Source: Beroe ovata
Lineage: Eukaryota > Ctenophora > Nuda > Beroida > Beroidae
DNA length: 25,144 nt
Assembly: GCA_946803715.1 (NCBI GenBank)
Contig: CAMPET010000027.1
Span: 210,787 to 235,930, forward strand
Reading direction: 5' to 3'
Shown here: one piece after another, positions 19,279-25,144 of the stretch
How positions within the stretch are numbered: the stretch's first letter is position 1
How the letters are laid out: every line of letters begins with the position of its first letter
Made by a program: the position numbers and the translations under genes
Notes under the pieces: model-generated
The model's input: the letters and a program-made list of their open reading frames with translations, nothing else
Told to the model about the DNA's origin: nothing
The model's database searches: none

Positions 19279-20075
19279 ACGGAGTATATTTGCGTCACGC
19301 AGCGAGAGAACAATAAATTGAGGTAATCTGACAATCAGTTGTCTGTGCGCTTGCAAAATAGTGGACATCTGCATCGGCAACTAATCAAGCATTAATTTTT
19401 TAATTTTTCATAAAGCGCAGCTATCCGCTTTCGCCGATTCACGATTGTTTCCGCGCCGCGCTGCAGCTGCCTGTCCAATATAATACAATCGTCGCGGTGC
19501 CGTGATTTCAAGATATAAATATTCATATCACAAAGTGAAATAGGCACACTATCACGTCGAAAAGTCGATCCGATCAAATTTCATCTATTTTTGAAAAAGC
19601 TAGTAAATAATTTGTAAAATTTCACCCTACCCTTGCTGTCATTCCGTCGGGCGGAATGACAATTGCGCGGCGCCGACGGTTGTGTAGGGTAAAATCCTAC
19701 AAGTAAATAATTTGCCTGGCGACGCGATGCTAGGCCTAGACCCAGCTGACCATAACGTGAGCCGCGAAGCGGCGAGTGCCAGCAAATTATTCTCAGTCTG
19801 AGAATAATTTGCGGCGCGCGCAATGAAATTATTTCGAGGGCTATCATCGATAGCCAAGTAAATAATGAAATGAAATAATGAACATTCTTAAGTTCAGTCA
19901 TCTGAAGTTCATACGACCATATGATCACTGTTCAGGTAGGCCAAGCATCACCAGGCAAAATGAATGAATAAACAGTTAGGTGACAGGTGTGTATTAAATT
20001 TAAACACCTGACAAAATCTATCCAACTCATTATAATATTCATCCAGTATCGACCTCATGAAACAGTGGATTAGTG
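19279..20075. repeat. GC-rich dispersed repeat cluster, copy A
   Basis: Contains CGGAGTAT...TCACGCAGCG, CGCCGATTCACGATT, GCGCCGCGCTGCAGCTGCCT, AAGCCGCGAAGCGGC-like and GAGAATAA...GCGCGCGCAATGAAATT blocks. It ends with about 200 bp of unique-looking sequence stopping at GTGGATTAGTG before the N at 20076. The same blocks recur, rearranged and shortened, in 20077-20672. Confidence 0.8.
19612..19702. mobile_element. 91-bp MITE, copy 2, with 9-bp target duplication
   Basis: Same family as 5385-5481 but in the opposite orientation. Ends are TTGTAAAATTTCACCCTACC and GTAGGGTAAAATCCTACAA, with shared internal CCTTGCTG and CCGACGGT. It is flanked by GTAAATAAT at 19603-19611 and 19703-19711, an exact 9-bp duplication. 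Confidence 0.88.
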
Positions 20076-20076
20076 N

Positions 20077-20672
20077 CGGAGTATTTGGGTCACGCAGCGC
20101 GGGAACACTATCGCCGATTCACGATTATTTCCGCGCCTTGTCTGGCGATGCTAGACCGCTGATGCAAGCCGCGAAGCGGCTTGCGTCAGAGATCAATAAG
20201 TCTGACTTTCTGAGAATAATATAAGTTTGCGCGCGCGCAACGAAATTCTCGACAGAGTCTATCATCGATCGACAATCCGCGCCGCGCTGCAGCTGCCTAG
20301 TGACCAATATAGTACAATCGTCGCGGTGCCGTGATTTCAAGATATAGATATTCTTGTCGATCGATGATAGCCCCTGTCGAGAATTTCGTTTTGCGCGCGG
20401 CGCAAACTTATTCTCAGACGCGCGCGCGCAATGAAATTATCGTCGAGGGCTATCATCGAAATGAAATGAAATAATGAATATTCTTAAGTTCAGTCATCTG
20501 AAGTTCATACGACCATATGATCACTGTTCAGCTAGGCCAAGCATCACCAGGCAAAATGAATGAATAAACAGTCAGGTGACAGGTGTGTATTAAATTTAAA
20601 CACCTGACAAAATCTATCCAACTCATTATAATATTTATCCAGTATCGACCTCATGAAACAGTGGATTAGTGA
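20077..20672. repeat. GC-rich dispersed repeat cluster, copy B, bounded by Ns
   Basis: A contig-sized piece between the Ns at 20076 and 20673. It starts and ends at the same landmarks as copy A (CGGAGTATTTGGGTCACGCA to GTGGATTAGTGA). The last ~200 bp are about 97-98% identical to 19866-20075. Probably the alternative allele rather than a tandem copy. Confidence 0.8.
20209..20420. repeat. Imperfect inverted repeat (~67-bp arms)
   Basis: 20209-20275 and 20353-20420 are inverted copies containing TCTGAGAATAA, a GCGCGC run, CGAAATTCTCGACAG and CTATCATCGATCGACAA. The ~77-bp centre carries GCGCCGCGCTGCAGCTGCCT. It looks like a foldback element; half-copies occur at 19795-19855 and 20412-20461. Confidence 0.7.
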
Positions 20673-21295
20673 NCTCGAGATCTGACACCACTCGGTACCC
20701 AATCAAGAATGCTAACTGGAATGCCTATGACGCTTGACACCACACGTCTGACACCACTTGAGAATGGACAGCATTTAGACATCACAAAGCAAGATCGGAG
20801 ACGGGAATACTCGATTACTTTCAACACTTAAACAGATACGACCTTCATTGAACTAAGGTTGTATTGAAAATAGGATAGCCCTATCAGAATAACAGAGGCC
20901 GGAGGCCGCGGGTCCTGCTAGTTACAGTAATTACAGCATGGCTTTCATTAATTCACTTTATTGTTCATATTTAGCAGATAACCTTCAATCATCCATGACT
21001 GACATTTGACAACTGAAATCAGTGTTAAGTTTATTCTCTAACAATAATGCTTAACTAAACCAGCTGGTATCTTCATAATGTTTTAGTATAACAGAGTGGG
21101 GAAGAGTTTTGTTAATTGATTTAGTTGAGAGAATTTTTCTGAGGTTTTTAGGACAGCACCCTACAGCTACAATTGAAGGCGGGATTTTATTACTTTGCCA
21201 CAAGGCAACATTTTGCTGCCTGATTAGACTATTAGAGGGTGGAATTCTACAATCCCGAAAATGGAGGTTAACTCCAAACAATCAATTTTCCAGGT
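20673..21295. other. 5' flank of the kinase gene
   Basis: An N at 20673 is followed by non-coding DNA. Near 20688-20765, CTGACACCACT-type words resemble the satellite at 11386-12640. An open frame at 21109-21306 has no recognisable domain. TTTTCCAG at 21285-21292 could be an acceptor for an upstream exon. Confidence 0.4.
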
Positions 21296-23256
21296 ATGTT
21301 ATTTAATGGTAACAATCAAAAGTACACTAAAACAAGAAATTTGTTGGGACAGGGTGAGTTCAGTACAGTTTATAAAGAATACAGAAATGAGGATGGAGAA
21401 ACTGTTGCCATCAAGAAACCCAAGAAAAAATCTGGGAAATTACACTTCAAAAAGGAATTGGATGTTCTAAAGAAGTTGCCAAAGCATAAAAATATAATTC
21501 AAGTTATCGACTGTATGTTCACATTTTTGGCATGAAGAATTTTAACACTTCTATTCATGATTGCAAGTTAGAGCCCATTTATTTGCACTTATTTGTATTA
21601 TTATGGGAGGCTTGTCTTCTTATTCTCTTACATGGGCTGTTCCATGTAGGTATATTCCTACCGAATTTCAGATATTGAGACAATTAACAAATCATTTGTG
21701 GTGTTGGAATATTGTCAGGGGGAGAACCTGATGGTTTATATGAGTTCAAATCTATCCAACACATTTGGTGCTAAAGTTCATGAGTTCAACAGAGCTTTGC
21801 TTGGTGAGAGATTTCAAAATAGAATTTCATTAGCTGTTTTCTTCATTCACATCTATCAATTTCTAAGAGGAATGTTTTCAGACATTACAGCTGGTTATAA
21901 ACATTTGAGGGACAATAACTATGCTCACAGGGACATCAAACCAGGAAATATCTTTATCAGTTTTTCTGCTAAGGACGGTAAGATTTGACGTTACCACATC
22001 CAAATGATAAATTGTTTCTATCTTCTATGAATGCATTGCTGGGCAGTTTTAAAATGTCGAGATACTGTTATGACATAATTAAGGTTCAACTACGTACAAA
22101 ATTGGTGATATGGGCACTGCTAAACAGTTCCACCAAAATGATGAATCTGATCAAAATGAAGCAATGCTATTTTCCGTTGTTGGTAAGTCTTTGAATGAAC
22201 TGTACAGATTCACTTTTAAAAGTTTGACCATGGTAATCGAATGACTAAATTTCAGGTTCACCTCTGTACATGGATCCACATTTGCTTGACAGGGTTTGTC
22301 ATGATAATGGCGACATGCAAGGATATAGCCCTGATGTTGACCTCTGGAGTATTGGCTGTACCCTCATTAAAATAGCATGCAACTGCGATGCATTTGCAGG
22401 TCAAACTCAAGAGGATCTCATTATGTTGCACAACTATAGAACACCTGGTGCTATTATGGGTACATGCAAAGGAGGTCAGACTACATTCAAAGATCAATTT
22501 CGCAGCCTTTCCCCTGTTAATAAGGAAGCTTCTCTGAGACTTAAGAACCTTTATCTCGATATAATAAGAGAGTGTTTCAAGCCTTTGAAGGAACGATCTG
22601 CTTACAAATTCTTCGGACTCGTCGAAGAAGTAAGGACTTCAGGTTTGAACTACACAGTAGATATTTGTTCAGGATCATCACAATTCGATCTTAACAAGGA
22701 AATCAACATGAACAGTTTTTCATTGAAGTCTCTAAGAGAATATTGTCAAGCTCTAAAGTTTCATGTCCCTGTTAGATTCCGTCATGATGCCAATGCCGAT
22801 ATAGCAATAAGACCGCCTCAACCTGATATAGCACAATTTAACAAAAATGCAGGATCGCATGTTAGGGTTATCCGATCTCAATGTGAGGCCATCCAAACAA
22901 TCTTCTCTCTGGTGGAATCACCTGACTTTGACATGAACCTACTGAAGCAACTCTGCATTATTGAAGGAAAAGACTCTGACTATGATGTGATAGAATTATT
23001 GTTTGAGCAGTATGGGGAACTGAGGGACCCCGTTTTCTATAAATACATGGAAGTTAAAGAGATATTCTCAGACATGTCCAAAACTGACATTAAAACACCC
23101 TTGGAGTGTCTGCAGAAGAAGATGACAAAGATGGAACAGGACTTTCGCAAGTTATATTTGAGATTTAGGAAGTTGGTATACGGTAATGACAAGGATGGGT
23201 TAGGACTGCTTCACAAGCTCTGTGAAACTTCAACCAACCTCATCAGGCAGTCATAA
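21296..23256 (+). CDS. TBK1/IKK-epsilon-like serine/threonine protein kinase, 5 exons, 518 aa
   Basis: Exons 21296-21512, 21672-21803, 21870-21977, 22084-22182 and 22256-23256; all joins are phase 1 and the frame holds to TAA at 23254-23256. Kinase elements in order: Gly loop LLGQGEFSTVY, VAIKK lysine, helix-C Glu in FKKELDVLKKLPKHKNI, hinge VVLEYCQGENL, catalytic loop HRDIKPGN, then GDMGTAK where DFG is expected, GSPLYMDPHLL as the activation-segment end, and DVDLWSIGCTL. The catalytic loop context, MDP in place of APE and TPGAIMG after helix F-G are shared with TBK1/IKK-epsilon. The ~260-residue tail is helical, with a weak ubiquitin-like stretch (YTVDICSG...). It lacks the full coiled-coil adaptor-binding region of ~730-aa TBK1. 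An alternative donor at 23176 (GTATAC, phase 0) could splice to 23362 and extend the protein. The start may be preceded by an unseen exon. Confidence 0.85.
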
Positions 23257-23361
23257 CGTACTCATTGAATACCTTGATTGAATAGGTACAACGATTCCGT
23301 AGTCCGGTGAGATTGGTTTGTTCTTCCGCTTCGTCTATCACATAATGACTAACTTATGCAG

Positions 23362-24414
23362 CATCTACTCGTTGTAATGGAGTACTGTATCAAACACAAG
23401 GAAGCAATTCAATCCAACGGGGAATTCAAAGTCGACTTTGGTCGAGATAGAGTGGCCATGTGCCTAGCCTGGCGAGCACAGTGGAAATTCTTGCTGTACG
23501 GTATGTTAAGCAAGGAATCGTACAGACCGCTCTGTCACAGAAGTTGATAGCCTAATCACATTGTTATTGAATTTGATGGGTGAACTTTTAAGTTGATATT
23601 TCTGGTATTATCACACACAATTTCCCGTGTTTATTGTTTAATCCTATCAACTCACTCGAGTGCTCACTTAATACAATCACGAATACATTCTTATCTTCTA
23701 TGTTTTGATAACCGGTTTTGAACCCGCCCGACAAAACAAACGTCTTCCTACCTACATAATATTATAACTTGTGACTTCCGATGATGGCCACTGTTATTTT
23801 CCTCTCGGCTGTTATTATGTTGTTGTTATAATTCTTCGTCTCCAAACTCATTAATCGTGACAATCATGTACTTCACAAGTTAAGATTAGTTACCAAACAA
23901 TATTTTTCCAGTTTTTAGATATGTTAAGGTCTCGTACCAGGTTGAAACACTTGGTAAATGGAGTGGTGAAGTGTTCTCGAAACTTGTCGGCGCAAGACGG
24001 GTTCCTGAATAAAGATGAGGGGTAATGACAACCGCTTTTCATAGATGACACTACAGTTATATGAGATCGTACTTCACAGGTCACCGAAGGTCACACCATG
24101 CTATGACACAGGTCACACCATAGCACGGTATAGATCACGCAAATCACCAGCTCAATATATTGATAAGACAGTGCTCCTCACCACAGCACACATAACACAC
24201 ATAACACTCTCTCCACAGCACACATAACACAGTTAATACTCTCACCACAGCACACATAACACAGTTAACACCGCAGTACCCCGGTAAAAACTTGTACAGA
24301 GCAGAAAGATATCACTGGTTTCAGCGCTCTAAAAAACTAGATATGAAGTTTATGAAGGAGCCAAGACAAGATGGTGGTGAAGTGTTTCCAGATACCAAAC
24401 AGGGCAAAAACTAC
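23362..24414 (+). CDS. Possible further plus-strand exons (extension of kinase gene or a separate gene)
   Basis: Three exon-like pieces. 23362-23500 follows TTATGCAG and ends at GTATGT; its only open frame contains LVVMEYCIKHKEA and AMCLAWRAQWKFLLY. 23912-24021 lies between TTTTTCCAG and GTAATG. 24300-24414 follows TTGTACAG and runs open into the N (EPRQDGGEVFPDTKQ). The second and third join in phase 2 with a continuous frame. The first joins the second only in another phase, reading to a stop at 24008-24010. No domain is recognised. Either a kinase tail or a separate small gene. Confidence 0.4.
23539..24267. repeat. 729-bp direct repeat, copy 1
   Basis: About 99% identical to 24416-25144; the differences seen are scattered single bases plus small changes in the CACAGCACACATAACA minisatellite at its end. 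It includes the exon-like piece at 23912-24021. Confidence 0.9.
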
Positions 24415-24415
24415 N
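24415..24415. other. Single-N contig join
   Basis: The sequence after this N restarts at the position equivalent to 23539, so two overlapping contigs or alleles were placed end to end. Confidence 0.85.
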
Positions 24416-25144
24416 AGAAGTTGATAGCCTAATCACATTGTTATTGAATTTGATGGGTGAACTTTTAAGTTGATATTTCTGGTATTATCACACACAATTT
24501 CCCGTGTTTATTGTTTAATCCTATCAACTCACTCGAGTGCTCACTTAATACAATCACGAATACATTCTTATCTTCTATGTTTTGATAACCGGTTTTGAAC
24601 CCGCCCGACAAAACAAACGTCTTCCTACCTACATAATATTATAACTTGTGACTTCCGATGATGGCCACTGTTATTTTCCTCTCGGCTGTTATTATGTTGT
24701 TGTTATAATTCTTCGTCTCCAAACTCATTAATCGTGACAATCATGTACTTCACAAGTTAAGATTAGTGACCAAACAATATTTTTCCAGTTTTTAGATATG
24801 TTAAGGTCTCGTACCAGGTTGAAACACTTGGTAAATGGAGTGGTGAAGTGTTCTCGAAACTTGTCGGCGCAAGACGGGTTCCTGAATAAAGATGAGGGGT
24901 AATGACAACCGCTTTTCATAGATGACACTACAGTTATATGAGATCGTACTTCACAGGTCACCGGAGGTCACACCATGCTATGACACAGGTCACACCATAA
25001 CACGGTATAGATCACGCAAATCACCAGCTCAATATATTGATATGACAGTGCTCCTCACCACAGCACACATAACACAGTTAACACCCTCTCCATAGCACAC
25101 ATACACAGTTAACACCCTCACCACAGCACACATAACACAGTTAA
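24416..25144. repeat. 729-bp direct repeat, copy 2 (runs off the window)
   Basis: Second copy of 23539-24267, beginning directly after the N. Its right limit is not visible because the window ends inside the CACAGCACACATAACACAGT minisatellite. Confidence 0.9.

Noticed and set aside
23890-24084. Minus-strand 64-codon frame, also present at 24728-24961
   Set aside because: Its second copy is just the duplicated DNA; the plus strand carries a better exon-like signal with splice sites.

Overview
The window is animal nuclear DNA. Its genes are split by short introns (about 58-250 bp) with GT..AG borders, and the proteins are of metazoan type: a ZIP metal transporter, a VIT/VWA protein of the VWA5A family, an LDL-receptor-class-A-rich seven-transmembrane receptor, and a TBK1/IKK-epsilon-like kinase. 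A marine invertebrate, possibly an early-branching one such as a sponge, fits the compact introns and gene content. That placement is an inference of low confidence.

Layout. 1-725: CA microsatellite and non-coding sequence. 786-3070 (+): an eight-exon ZIP (SLC39) gene whose TM4 metal-site exon is missing at a one-base gap (n at 2051). 3071-5515: mostly repeats and assembly joins, with a 264-bp near-perfect palindrome, an element with 63-bp terminal inverted repeats, and a 97-bp MITE with a 9-bp target duplication. 5562-17003 (-): a 17-exon VWA5A-like gene. I reconstructed it exon by exon with matching splice phases; it totals 901 codons including the stop. Its 6.7-kb intron 15 holds an intronless 1098-codon LDLa/7TM receptor on the opposite strand (7287-10583) and a ~105-bp satellite array (11386-12640). 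17004-21295: gene-poor, with another MITE copy, GC-rich dispersed repeats and an N-bounded near-duplicate. 21296-23256 (+): a five-exon TBK1/IKK-like kinase with DMG in place of DFG. 23362-24414 (+): further possible exons. 23539-24267 and 24416-25144 are a ~99% identical 729-bp pair separated by one N.

Assembly. Single Ns at 2051, 3814, 4826, 20076, 20673 and 24415 mark contig joins. Near-identical sequence lies on both sides of several of them, with mobile-element insertions present in one copy and absent from the other. The simplest reading is that alternative haplotypes were strung together, so duplications here should not be taken as real tandem duplications without read evidence.

The genes do not form an obvious pathway. 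The most notable biology is the receptor nested antisense inside the VWA5A-like gene, the small transposon families with visible empty sites, the hairpin-bearing satellite, and the divergent IKK-like kinase. I found no convincing tRNA, rRNA, CRISPR or viral sequence.
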